DNA of 64,000 bases, from NCBI GenBank assembly GCA_026388155.1, contig JAPLKI010000025.1, positions 458,449 through 522,448 of the forward strand, in the 5' to 3' direction. The notes under the pieces are model-generated. The model did no database searches. It had not been told where the DNA came from and was given only the letters and a program-made list of their open reading frames with translations. Shown in pieces: positions 43,932-51,515 of the stretch (within the stretch, counting starts at the first letter, position 1; every line of letters begins with the position of its first letter). This DNA comes from Elusimicrobiota bacterium (GTDB taxonomy: Bacteria > Elusimicrobiota > Elusimicrobia > Elusimicrobiales > UBA9959). The position numbers and the translations under genes were made by a program.

Positions 43932-44381
43932 TTATTGGTCAAGGCGCACAAGTTGGCCATTTGGGTCCACCACATCAGCCCGCGCAATTCCAAACGCGCG
44001 AAACGCCGGAACTGTTCTAAGCTGCAACCGGGCCTCGCCGGCGCCGGCGGACTTTTTTGCCGGGTTTTTCGCGCCGGCCCTGAATTTCACAGGCCGGCTG
44101 CGTTCTTTAGCGGCTACAGCCTTCGCAAATACGAAATATTTTATCCCGCTACCCACCTTTTTTCTGCGGATTATAAGCTGGCGGCCTTCGATTGTCAGAA
44201 TGCAGTCCTTGCCTTTTTCATTAATTTCCGCTTCCGGAAATTTGTCCAGGACATAACGGCAGACCTGATAGACCACGCAGACCATATCGCTGGTGTTATA
44301 ACAGGGTTCAGCCCGGACGCCCGGAACCGCCAGGGAACAAATTATCAGCGCCAAAACCGGATAAGACCTGTTTTTAAGCAT
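43932..44381 (-). CDS. Small secreted basic protein, unknown
   Basis: This 149-residue protein has a signal peptide (LALIICSLAVPGVRA). A small domain with three cysteines follows (CYNTSDMVCVVYQVCRYVL, CILTIEGRQLIIRRKK), then a long basic, Ala/Lys/Arg-rich tail. I do not recognise it. A strong AAGGAG site precedes the ATG. It precedes the sigma factor gene by 28 bp and may be part of the same transcript, for instance as a signal or substrate of that system. That role is inference. Confidence 0.7.
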   Translation of the reverse strand: MLKNRSYPVLALIICSLAVPGVRAEPCYNTSDMVCVVYQVCRYVLDKFPEAEINEKGKDCILTIEGRQLIIRRKKVGSGIKYFVFAKAVAAKERSRPVKFRAGAKNPAKKSAGAGEARLQLRTVPAFRAFGIARADVVDPNGQLVRLDQ

Positions 44382-44520
44382 AAAAACCGGCTCCTTCCAA
44401 AGCTTTTCATAATATTAGTGCCGCGAACCCGGAAAAAGTTCACGCCGCGTTAGAAGGTAATGCCAGAAATAGTCTAGAGGAAAGATAAGAGGGAGGCGAG
44501 GCTATCCCATGTCTATAAAT

Positions 44521-45996
44521 TTAATTCTGAGTATGGCGCATTGACTGTCTTTGCGGGCTGTCCTCTTTTGAATTGCGGCGTGAATTTGCCGCATCGCGTT
44601 CGGACAATGCAGCCATTGAACTGGCGGGATGGTTTAAAACTTCCGTAAGATAGACCAGCAGCAGTTCCCGCAAACGCGAGCGCGAGATGGCATAGGTCTG
44701 GTGAGTCCGCCCGTAAAGCCAGTCGCTCAAAGCGAGAAAATCATAAAAGGGCGAGGCCCCGCCGCAGAGAAGCTTCGCGGTTTCGCGGAAAACGCCGCTG
44801 TTAACTATCAGATCCCAATACCGGGCAAAACGGCGCAGCCGCTGTATGGTGAAAAAATCCAGAAGCTTGTTTTCCCGCAGTTCGTAGGGCGGATAAGGGC
44901 TGTAAACCATGCCCCATTCTCCGTCGTGCCTGGCTATTGGCGCGCCGCGCAGCCGTTTAAGCAACCCTACCTGTATTTCGTGGGGGCCCAGAGCCGCAAG
45001 CCGGTCAAATCCTGCCGCGAATCCCTCCATATCCTCGCCGGGCAGGCCTATTATAAGGTCGGCGTGGAGATACGCGTTAGTTTCGCGGCGCAGGCGGAGG
45101 ATATTTTTTTCGGCGGCGGCGTTATCCTGCCGACGATTAATGCGCGCGGCCACAGCCTCGTTGAAAGTTTGAATGCCGACCTCAAATTGCAGCGCTCCCT
45201 CCGGGAATTTTTTCACAAGGTCGTAAAGTTCCTCGGAAAAGCGGTCCGGAACTATTTCAAAATGCAGGAACAGCCCGGGCCGCAGGCGTTCAAAGAAGAA
45301 TTTAAGGATGGCGCTTGCTGTGCTGAGGTCTAAATTAAAAGTGCGGTCTACGAACTTGAATCGGCGCGCTCCGCGTTCCAGCAGCTTATCCCACTCCTCA
45401 AACAGCCGCTCAAGCGGGAAACCGCGCACCTGAGTGTCCAGCGAGGATAAACAGAAATCGCAGGCGAACGGACAGCCCCGGGATGCTTCAACGTAGATCA
45501 CGCGATTGGCGATATCTTCGTCAGTATACAGCGCATAAGGCAGCTCCAGCAGATTTAAATCGGGCGCCGGGGCCGCGATTATTTTCTCCGCGGGCGCATT
45601 CCCTGAAAGCAGTTGTCGGGCCAGTCGGGCGAAAGCCAGCTCCCCTTCGCCCGTGATAACAAAATCAGCGTCACTGCATATCCGCTGCTCCGACGTTTCA
45701 TAACTGACCTCTGGGCCGCCGAGGATGACGATCACTTCCGGGCGCAGCCGCTTAAGCTCCGCTGCGAGCATCCCGCATTCCCGCGCATTCCACACATACA
45801 CGCCGATGCCTACGATACGCGGCTTTAAGGAAAGGATGGCCTCAACTATCTCCGGCGTCCGCAGTCCGGCTTCAAATTCAAGTATCTTCGCCCTGGCCTC
45901 AAGCTCGCCCAGGTTGGCCATAAGATAGCGCAAAGCGAATGAGCAGTGTGCATAGCGCGCATTCAACGTGGTAAGGACAATATCAGTAGGGGCCAT
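44521..45996 (-). CDS. B12-binding radical SAM protein
   Basis: This 491-residue protein has an N-terminal cobalamin-binding Rossmann domain (about 1-140, VGIGVYVWNAR, ILGGPEVSYE, DFVITGEGE) and a radical SAM domain with GCPFACDFC. A C-terminal DUF4080-like region follows (LRRFARYWDLIVNSG, SPFYDFLALSDWLY). This class includes methylases and other B12-dependent enzymes. The substrate cannot be inferred. The last about 30 residues are polar and low-complexity. It is a single gene on the minus strand, flanked by the ECF unit and a MITE-like element. Confidence 0.88.
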   Translation of the reverse strand: MAPTDIVLTTLNARYAHCSFALRYLMANLGELEARAKILEFEAGLRTPEIVEAILSLKPRIVGIGVYVWNARECGMLAAELKRLRPEVIVILGGPEVSYETSEQRICSDADFVITGEGELAFARLARQLLSGNAPAEKIIAAPAPDLNLLELPYALYTDEDIANRVIYVEASRGCPFACDFCLSSLDTQVRGFPLERLFEEWDKLLERGARRFKFVDRTFNLDLSTASAILKFFFERLRPGLFLHFEIVPDRFSEELYDLVKKFPEGALQFEVGIQTFNEAVAARINRRQDNAAAEKNILRLRRETNAYLHADLIIGLPGEDMEGFAAGFDRLAALGPHEIQVGLLKRLRGAPIARHDGEWGMVYSPYPPYELRENKLLDFFTIQRLRRFARYWDLIVNSGVFRETAKLLCGGASPFYDFLALSDWLYGRTHQTYAISRSRLRELLLVYLTEVLNHPASSMAALSERDAANSRRNSKEDSPQRQSMRHTQN

Positions 45997-46090
45997 ATAA
46001 AATACGGTGTCAGGCTACTGAAGTGAAAAGTAGCTTTACACCTTTTTCACCTTTTTTGCGAGCGTGGGCCGGCTTTTTCGCAGGCGGTTA

Positions 46091-46359
46091 GGGTTCGTTA
46101 AAGAATAATAGCCACATTTGGAGGCCCATATTTGAGCCGGATGCAAGGCGCGACGAGGGAGCATAGCGGTGCCTATGTGACTGAGGAGCAACGCGGCAGC
46201 CGGTTCAAAGATGGGCCTCCCCCCTGGGGGGCCGGCCGCTTTTGGGCTGCGCCTTTGCGGCGTTCCGCTAACGTACATGTAGTACGCGTCGCTTCACGTC
46301 GCTTCGGCTCGCTCCAAAATCGACTCAGCCAAATGTGGCTATTATTCTTTAACGAGCCC
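46091..46359. mobile_element. MITE-like element, long copy
   Basis: This 269-bp element has 31-bp terminal inverted repeats matching at 30 positions (left end GGGTTCGTTAAAGAATAATA). TTA lies on both sides. It shares its interior with the 166-bp element at 29687-29852 (inverted orientation). It also carries a second internal inverted repeat (GGAGGCCCAT ... ATGGGCCTCC) that the short copy lacks. Its right end supplies the stop codon of the gene at 46349. Confidence 0.8.
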
Positions 46360-46942
46360 TTATTTCCCGCCTGATATCCTCAACCATGAAGCTATTCCTG
46401 ACGGAAGGATCCAGCCTCAGAGCCTCCGCGTAGTGATGCAGGCTCTTTTCCAGCTCTTTGCCGGCGCGATACAGCTCGCCCAGCCGCTCGTGAGCGGCGG
46501 CGTTACCCGGGTCGCTCTTGATCATTGAAAGGCAGCGCTCAATTTCATCCTTTCTTTCTTTCTCGCGCTGTTTTAAAACGGAATCCGCTTCCGATTTTAC
46601 CAGCCAGTACCACACCAGCATCACCAGCGCGACAGCGGCCGGCAGCAGGAAGCCTTTGTTGCCGAACCGGCCCGCCAAGTGGGCCGTCATCAAAAAAAGG
46701 AAAATTGAGGCGATGAAAGCGCCTCCGCACCAGATAATATCAGCGCTCGTATCCGCGTAACCGAAGGCCCGCTTTTTAGCGTTGAGAATGGCCTGCATCC
46801 CCAGCACCATAGCGGCGGAAATTGAAAACATGATAAGCAGCTGTTGTGTTTTTTCCATCTGCCACATAAGAAAAATCACGGCCAGCGCCGAGAAAATAAA
46901 TACCGCCAGCAGGATGCGGCTCCATTTTAAATCATTCATCAT
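46349..46942 (-). CDS. Polytopic membrane protein with C-terminal TPR
   Basis: This 197-residue protein has four hydrophobic helices (about 10-26, 33-52, 66-88, 98-113) followed by a cytoplasmic TPR pair (DEIERCLSMIKSDPGNAAAH, LGELYRAGKELEKSLHHYAEAL). It looks like an adaptor anchored at the inner membrane; its partner is unknown. The last codons and the stop (R-A-R-stop) are part of the inverted repeat of the MITE-like element, so the original C terminus may have been longer. Confidence 0.7.
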   Translation of the reverse strand: MMNDLKWSRILLAVFIFSALAVIFLMWQMEKTQQLLIMFSISAAMVLGMQAILNAKKRAFGYADTSADIIWCGGAFIASIFLFLMTAHLAGRFGNKGFLLPAAVALVMLVWYWLVKSEADSVLKQREKERKDEIERCLSMIKSDPGNAAAHERLGELYRAGKELEKSLHHYAEALRLDPSVRNSFMVEDIRREIRAR

Positions 46943-46953
46943 AATAAATTAGA

Positions 46954-46985
46954 GGTTCGTGGCTCGATGCTAGTGATTCGCGGTG
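46954..46985. repeat. Heptad repeat (single arm)
   Basis: Units GTTCGTG, GCTCGAT, GCTAGTG, ATTCGCG keep the 7-bp phase upstream of the TPR membrane protein gene. Confidence 0.55.
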
Positions 46986-47242
46986 AAAAGCCGATGAGTA
47001 TTTGATCCGCAGGAAACATAAAACCGGTTATAGTTAGTTCCCCTCGCGCTTGAAACCTGCAAATGCTCCTAAAATTTGCAGAAAGTAAGCCACTGCTATG
47101 ATACCAAAACTGAGGGCGTTTTTATGAATTTTGAAAAGCCCCCCCACGTCCACCTGAGGTGGACGAGTGAGGAGATGGGAAATTGTTTTTTTTAGTCGTC
47201 AGCCGGGAGTGGGTCTATAGCTTCGTATAAATCAATCCGCGG

Positions 47243-47279
47243 GTTCCGCACTTTTTCCTAAGTGCGCCAAAGTGCAGGG
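47243..47279. repeat. GC-rich hairpin repeat, copy 2
   Basis: CCGCACTTTTTCC and GCCAAAGTGCAGG match copies at 32180-32213 (complement) and 51427-51463. This copy has the most mismatches. Confidence 0.65.
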
Positions 47280-47322
47280 TGGACCTAACTGGCAGTCTTC
47301 ATCCGGCAGGCCACAGGAATAT

Positions 47323-48051
47323 TTATAAGTTTTTCTTAATACTTAAAAGAACATCAGCGGCTTTCTCGGTCTTTTTAATACCCTCATATAGCAGACCAAA
47401 GATTATAAAAAAGGAAAAGAACGTCAGTTGAATCAGAGGCCACATAATAACAAGACGCATCTCACCGGGACTTGAAACCGAAACCATAGTAGGGGGCAAA
47501 TCTAACAAAATTAAATGACACCACCCAATAATAAGCACCATATAGCCTGCAGCTAATGTTGTGACTATATTACGCCACGAATTAATAGATTCTTTAGCTC
47601 TTTCTATTTTAGCATTGTCTAGAATGTTGGTGTCAGATACATAATCACTGTTTATCGGGGCATAATGAATCCAGTAAGTAATGGCACTTGCAATGAAGTA
47701 AAATACGAGCCCTGCCTGCATATTTCCATGCGGAAACTCGGGGAGAAAATTAAACAATGAAATTCCACTAACTACTATAAGCCCTGTTTCCGCAACCACA
47801 ATTTTCCGCCGCCAAGATTTACCCCAAACACTTCCACAATACATTGCTGCAAAAATGATAGGAGCGATGATTAAAATCCAATACCCCAATGGATATTTCC
47901 TCGTACCGTACGCTATATGTTTTATTCTTGCATCCATGTATGTGGTTGTCCACGCCGTTAATCCCATGCCAAATGACACAAAACTTGCTATTTTAAGTTC
48001 GACCTCAGTGCCTTTTACTTTTATTTTCATTTTAGACGCGAAACTTGCCAT
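47323..48051 (-). CDS. Polytopic membrane protein, unknown (accessory island)
   Basis: This 242-residue protein has about five hydrophobic segments (around 25-40, 60-80, 85-105, 112-130, 168-190, 205-222). A soluble loop contains NSDYVSDTNILDNAKIERAK. No family is recognised. The coding sequence is clearly richer in A+T than the flanking core genes, a sign of acquisition. An 18-bp imperfect direct repeat (AACTTGCYATTTTAAGTT) lies at the start codon and again about 58 bp inside the gene. It may have created the first few residues, and a second ATG at 48030 is possible. Confidence 0.6.
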   Translation of the reverse strand: MASFASKMKIKVKGTEVELKIASFVSFGMGLTAWTTTYMDARIKHIAYGTRKYPLGYWILIIAPIIFAAMYCGSVWGKSWRRKIVVAETGLIVVSGISLFNFLPEFPHGNMQAGLVFYFIASAITYWIHYAPINSDYVSDTNILDNAKIERAKESINSWRNIVTTLAAGYMVLIIGWCHLILLDLPPTMVSVSSPGEMRLVIMWPLIQLTFFSFFIIFGLLYEGIKKTEKAADVLLSIKKNL

Positions 48052-48069
48052 TTTAAGTTTTCAGTAGTT

Positions 48070-48094
48070 CCGACCTTGATTTTATCAAGGCCGG
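48070..48094. terminator. Hairpin between island genes
   Basis: Arms CCGACCTTGAT and ATCAAGGCCGG enclose TTT. It lies just after the stop of the 48100 gene. There is no T-tract, so it may attenuate rather than stop transcription. Confidence 0.45.
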
Positions 48095-48099
48095 TGGCG

Positions 48100-48600
48100 T
48101 TAAAAAATCAGTCGACATATCCACTCCACCATCGTTACGCCGAAATAGCACGCTAAAATCCACCAGCCATTGCCGATAGCCCAACTGGCAAAAAAAATAC
48201 CCCAGTCGCGCTGATTTAAACCGCTGTACGACCGGTCTCGCAAATAAATCAGCGTGATGAAAGGATCGTACCAAAGAGACAACACAATACATGCTAATAA
48301 ATCACCCCGGCAAAGCGTCCATGCCAGCATGCGGCGGAATCGGCTCGGCCCGGTGTAGATTTTCAGCGACTTAAGCGTCTCGATTCCCAGCCAGTCATGC
48401 TGCGACCAGTCATAAAACCAGATCATAACAAGGCACGTCAGCAGCGAAAGCAACGACATCACCGCGCCGCCTCTGAACAGGCCAAGTTTGTAGATCACCA
48501 ATGGGTAGAGTAGATAGTCAAACAAGTAACAAATTACCCAGTTACCAAGCAATCCTGTTGCCAGCTCAACCAACCTACCCCATCTTAGCGTAATCGTCAT
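48100..48600 (-). CDS. Small membrane protein, unknown (accessory island)
   Basis: This protein of about 166 residues has three or four hydrophobic helices (around 10-35, 45-60, 95-112, 138-160) and a tryptophan-rich loop (FYDWSQHDWLGIE). I recognise no family. I chose ATG 48600 (MTITLRWGR); the frame also opens at a TTG at 48621. It is separated from the SET gene upstream by about 105 bp and may be part of the island transcript. Confidence 0.6.
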   Translation of the reverse strand: MTITLRWGRLVELATGLLGNWVICYLFDYLLYPLVIYKLGLFRGGAVMSLLSLLTCLVMIWFYDWSQHDWLGIETLKSLKIYTGPSRFRRMLAWTLCRGDLLACIVLSLWYDPFITLIYLRDRSYSGLNQRDWGIFFASWAIGNGWWILACYFGVTMVEWICRLIF

Positions 48601-48705
48601 AGTTTTATAGTTCAAACGCAATCTACTGGAATCTCCATTACTGAGCCGAACCCCCCACTTGCTTAACCGAGTAGAACTTTTCTTGGAGGGCCCTTTGGGG
48701 AAAAC

Positions 48706-49158
48706 TTATGTGTTAATTATTCCCCTACAGTTTCCAGCTCCGCATTTACACTTAAAAGAAAAAATGTGTTTTTCCATAAGAGCTTCCACATCGATAGACA
48801 ACTCTTCCCCAACACCTATTTTTCTCTTAGCGACATAATTATTGGTGTCACGCTCATGCGACAAGCAAGGGTTGCAGCTATGATTCCCAAAATAACCAAT
48901 ATTTATTTTATTTATATTTTGAGGTGCATGCACACCGCTGTCATCTTTATAACAAAAATATATCAATTGCCTTTTGGTTGCTGAATCTAAGGTTTCAAAT
49001 TCCTCCCAGGTTATGAGGCGGCTTTCATCCCAGTTTGAACCTTCCACGACCACGTCTCCCTTATTAAAAACCACAAGGGAAAATAGACCGACTTCTCCAT
49101 TAATCAACTTAGATGGTCGCAGCTCATATTTTGCTTTTGGATAAACTTTTTTTATCAT
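48706..49158 (-). CDS. SET-domain protein (second of tandem pair)
   Basis: This protein of about 150 residues is a minimal SET domain, the fold of lysine methyltransferases. Visible parts are GEVGLFSLVVFNKGDVV, the SAM/knot motif GNHSCNPCL, VGEELSIDVEA and a post-SET-like cysteine cluster FKCKCGAGNCRG. In canonical enzymes the motif reads GEELxxDY with the catalytic tyrosine. Here the tyrosine is replaced (DVE), so activity may be reduced or the substrate changed. ATG 49158 (MIKKVYP) is preferred to a GTG at 49173. The sequence is more A+T-rich than its neighbour paralogue. Confidence 0.8.
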   Translation of the reverse strand: MIKKVYPKAKYELRPSKLINGEVGLFSLVVFNKGDVVVEGSNWDESRLITWEEFETLDSATKRQLIYFCYKDDSGVHAPQNINKINIGYFGNHSCNPCLSHERDTNNYVAKRKIGVGEELSIDVEALMEKHIFSFKCKCGAGNCRGIINT

Positions 49159-49240
49159 ATTTCGGCGTTTCACTATAACGCTGTTTTATAACACTGCGCA
49201 ATCGTTATACTGCGAACAAGTTTTCGACCAGTTTTCTTTT

Positions 49241-49720
49241 TTACATATTCCACTTTTCAGGCTCGCGTTTCCAATGAGCAACACCCCGGCAATGCTTCGT
49301 TCCACATTGGCATACGAAACGGAATTGCGGATCGCCGCTGCAGGTTGTGTAATCGAAGCACAATTCTTCACCTACGCAAACGGGACGCAGTGTTCGCAGG
49401 TTGCCATAGTCATCATATCCCACATTGGGATTGCAACAATGATTGCAATACCATAACGGGTGAATAAAATTCAGATCTTCTGGAGCATAATAGCCCTCCG
49501 CCGCGCCTGGACAGAACTTGAGGATTGCCTTCTTTGTGGGTCCGTCCAAAGTCTTAAACTCCATCTTTGAGATAAACCGATTCTCATCAAAGCGTCGTGC
49601 GGCGGCTAGTATTTCGCCCTTTTTGAGCCGGCGAACAGCAAAGAGACCAATCTCGCTCGGCAACATGTGTGATTGACGCAACTCGACCAATAGGCGTGGA
49701 TATTTGTTTCGGACATTCAT
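49241..49720 (-). CDS. SET-domain protein (first of tandem pair)
   Basis: This 159-residue stand-alone SET domain has SEIGLFAVRRLKKGEIL, WYCNHCCNPNVGYDDYGNL, VGEELCFDYTT with the catalytic tyrosine present, and post-SET cysteines (VCQCGTKHCRG). SET enzymes transfer methyl groups from SAM to lysine side chains. In bacteria, targets are mostly unknown (histone-like, ribosomal or effector targets). It is 34 bp downstream of the DUF2156-like gene and 82 bp upstream of its paralogue, so a three-gene modification unit is likely. Confidence 0.85.
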   Translation of the reverse strand: MNVRNKYPRLLVELRQSHMLPSEIGLFAVRRLKKGEILAAARRFDENRFISKMEFKTLDGPTKKAILKFCPGAAEGYYAPEDLNFIHPLWYCNHCCNPNVGYDDYGNLRTLRPVCVGEELCFDYTTCSGDPQFRFVCQCGTKHCRGVAHWKREPEKWNM

Positions 49721-49754
49721 AATATCATGATACTTTCTCGCTGATTAGGTTTAG

Positions 49755-50720
49755 TTATGGCCGAGCATCTTTTTGCATGACCGAGAATTTCCGAAGAAAG
49801 CCGCTCGGCACACACTTTTTTTTAAAGTAACGTAGGCCGGGAACACCGAGGTCCTCCTGATAGTTGAGATGTGTGCAGCCCAACTTTGAGCAGGACTGTG
49901 CCAAATGATGTAAAAGGCGGCTTGGGACGCTGCTAAATTTAGGGTTTGAGACCGCGAAATGGGGAAGCAACCAGCTTTTATTTAGCCGCTCGCACAGTAT
50001 AAATCCCACCAGCGAATCTCCGATTACAGCTCCGACACATAATAGATTGAAGTGCCGGACATAACGAATACATGTTTTGAGTGCATGGCAGTAATTTTGC
50101 ACCATACCCGTGGTGCTCTTGTTTGATTGCCAAGCGGTAATGGTTGACTGAAGTTGTGCATGTATGGTTACGTCGCATAAATCTAGCGTAACGAAGCTGT
50201 AATGAGGATGCTGTCGATTAAATCGACATACATCCCTTCGAAGCTCCCGGAGAGCCGAGCCTTCCAACTGTGCAAGCGAATCTATACGATAGATATAATC
50301 GAAGCCGTCCCGATCTTCTTCAATGTGTAAGCCCTCGCTTTTGCGCGCGATCACCTTTGCGGTTATCTCCGGCACCCGCCAGAGTGTCGGCGAATAACCC
50401 ATCTCCAAGGCATAACCGATCAACGTTTCGGCGGTGGCGGCAGCCTGTTCGACACCCAGGAAGGTGAGGAACGTCCCGGGGCCAAAGGGGTCGCAGAAGC
50501 GAAGCACAAGATTACCGTTGTACCAGCACCAGTGGGTGCAATTGTTGATGTTGTAAAAAGTCAGCGTGGAGAAGCAAAAATCAGAATATGGCTCAAAGCG
50601 TTGTGTAAACGCCTCGATCGCAGGCTGATCGGACATTTCCAGCGGCTTAAAGTTGGGAAAGATTGGCCCACGGGAAGTGGTTGGTTGATCCGAAAGAGAT
50701 ATTGATTGCTGATCATGCAT
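49755..50720 (-). CDS. DUF2156/LPG-synthase-C-like acyltransferase
   Basis: This 321-residue protein resembles the DUF2156 (phosphatidylglycerol lysyltransferase C-terminal) GNAT-fold family. Family-like segments are NFKPLEMSDQPAIEAFTQRF, SDFCFSTLTFYN, DYIYRIDSLAQLEGSALREL, and the signature LNYQEDLGVPGLRYFKKK followed by PSGFLRKFSV. Members transfer aminoacyl or acyl groups, and many are of unknown function. There are no membrane helices, so this is a soluble version. It is the promoter-proximal gene of the unit with two SET-domain genes. Its role with them is unknown. Confidence 0.75.
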   Translation of the reverse strand: MHDQQSISLSDQPTTSRGPIFPNFKPLEMSDQPAIEAFTQRFEPYSDFCFSTLTFYNINNCTHWCWYNGNLVLRFCDPFGPGTFLTFLGVEQAAATAETLIGYALEMGYSPTLWRVPEITAKVIARKSEGLHIEEDRDGFDYIYRIDSLAQLEGSALRELRRDVCRFNRQHPHYSFVTLDLCDVTIHAQLQSTITAWQSNKSTTGMVQNYCHALKTCIRYVRHFNLLCVGAVIGDSLVGFILCERLNKSWLLPHFAVSNPKFSSVPSRLLHHLAQSCSKLGCTHLNYQEDLGVPGLRYFKKKCVPSGFLRKFSVMQKDARP

Positions 50721-50779
50721 GGGATTTGGCCGAGAGAGTGCTAACCCAATTCAATCAAAAACAAGGGTATAAGTCAATG

Positions 50780-50810
50780 CTAAAAGGTTTAATAATATTA
50801 AACCTTTTAG
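50780..50810 (+). promoter_or_regulatory. Candidate XRE operator
   Basis: Perfect 14-bp inverted arms (CTAAAAGGTTTAAT and complement) around AAT lie in the divergent promoter region between the DUF2156-like gene and the XRE gene. TATACT (50844-50849) is a possible -10 box for the regulator. This is a good site for the encoded repressor to control both sides. Confidence 0.5.
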
Positions 50811-50855
50811 ACTCTGGAAAGTGAGGCTATTTCAATATAAAAATATACTGGTATC

Positions 50856-51206
50856 ATGAAAAATGACATTTATATAATGTTGGGGGCCGCCGTCAGGGGA
50901 TACCGACATAAGTTCGGTTGGTCGCAGGAGGAATTCGGGGAGCGTTCCGGCCTGCACCCCAGCTATATAGGGCAGATAGAACGAGGAACAAAGAAAATCA
51001 GCCTGGCGACGCTGCAAAAGCTGTCGACCGCACTGAAAGTGAGGATTTCAGACCTTCTTCAGGAAAAAGCCGCACAATATAAACCATCAACCTGGGAAAA
51101 GAAAATCATCGGCATTATAAGGGGCAGGCCGGTTGACCAGCAGAAGCACGCCTACCGAATAATCAAAGAAACCCTGCGTCCATACTCCAAAAAAATGAAG
51201 CCGTAA
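50856..51206 (+). CDS. XRE-family transcriptional regulator
   Basis: This 116-residue protein has an N-terminal helix-turn-helix of the Cro/CI type (VRGYRHKFGWSQEEFGERSG, LHPSYIGQIERGTKKIS, LATLQKLSTALKVRISDLL) and a short C-terminal part. It is divergent from the DUF2156-SET-SET unit and probably represses it and itself through the palindrome at 50780-50810. The start is the first ATG, with no strong Shine-Dalgarno sequence. Confidence 0.9.
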   Translation: MKNDIYIMLGAAVRGYRHKFGWSQEEFGERSGLHPSYIGQIERGTKKISLATLQKLSTALKVRISDLLQEKAAQYKPSTWEKKIIGIIRGRPVDQQKHAYRIIKETLRPYSKKMKP

Positions 51207-51230
51207 AGCCAAGGAGCCTCCGCAGCCTCG

Positions 51231-51252
51231 AAAAAGGTGTAATCACTTTTTT
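51231..51252 (+). terminator. Terminator after the XRE gene
   Basis: AAAAAGGTG-TAAT-CACTTTTTT forms a stem with one G-U pair and a built-in T-run 24 bp after the stop codon. Confidence 0.6.
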
Positions 51253-51321
51253 ACCGTGAGGAAAAGATATCAGCTACTTGATAACGGCCCGCTTTTTATA
51301 GGCAAATCTCCTATGCCACCC

Positions 51322-51343
51322 CAAAAAGGCTGTTGCCTTTTTG
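51322..51343. terminator. Second terminator-like hairpin
   Basis: Nine-bp arms CAAAAAGGC and GCCTTTTTG enclose TGTT. It is symmetric and could work in either direction. Confidence 0.5.
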
Positions 51344-51426
51344 AGAAAATGTCCCCTCGTCCGTCGGAAACTCAGCCCATCGTTCAAGTTAAACATCTAT
51401 GAGAATATTTATTTGCCACCGGGCGG

Positions 51427-51463
51427 GCCCCGCACTTTTTCCAAAGAGGGCCAAAGTGCGGGG
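51427..51463. repeat. GC-rich hairpin repeat, copy 3
   Basis: CCCCGCACTTTTTCC and GGCCAAAGTGCGGGG form a stem. The copy near 32.2 kb (complement) shares almost the whole sequence and also nearby GGTAAA/TTTACC segments, so the repeat unit may be somewhat longer than the hairpin. Confidence 0.75.
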
Positions 51464-51515
51464 CGGGTAAATATAGATTTACCGTCATTAAGGGCGGGGA
51501 GATGTTATTTAAAAA

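Larger units (their letters stand above)
46943..47322. other. Gene-free stretch with several repeats
   Basis: This 380-bp gap marks the left edge of the accessory island. It contains a heptad arm (46954-46985), a CTGCAAAT/ATTTGCAG hairpin near 47064, a perfect CGTCCACC/GGTGGACG palindrome (47147-47165) and a copy of the GC-rich hairpin repeat (47243-47279). No coding frame is supported. Confidence 0.6.
51207..51515. other. Gene-free stretch with terminators and a repeat
   Basis: This region holds two terminator-like hairpins (51231-51252, 51322-51343) and a GC-rich hairpin repeat (51427-51463). No coding frame is supported. Confidence 0.6.

Noticed and set aside
47263..50760. Integron-like cassette array (single genes with short gaps and mixed composition).
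   Set aside because: I looked for paired RYYYAAC/GTTRRRY sites at each junction. Single matches occur (ACCTAAC near 47288, GCTTAAC near 48663), but no gap has a matching pair at attC distance, and no integrase is present.
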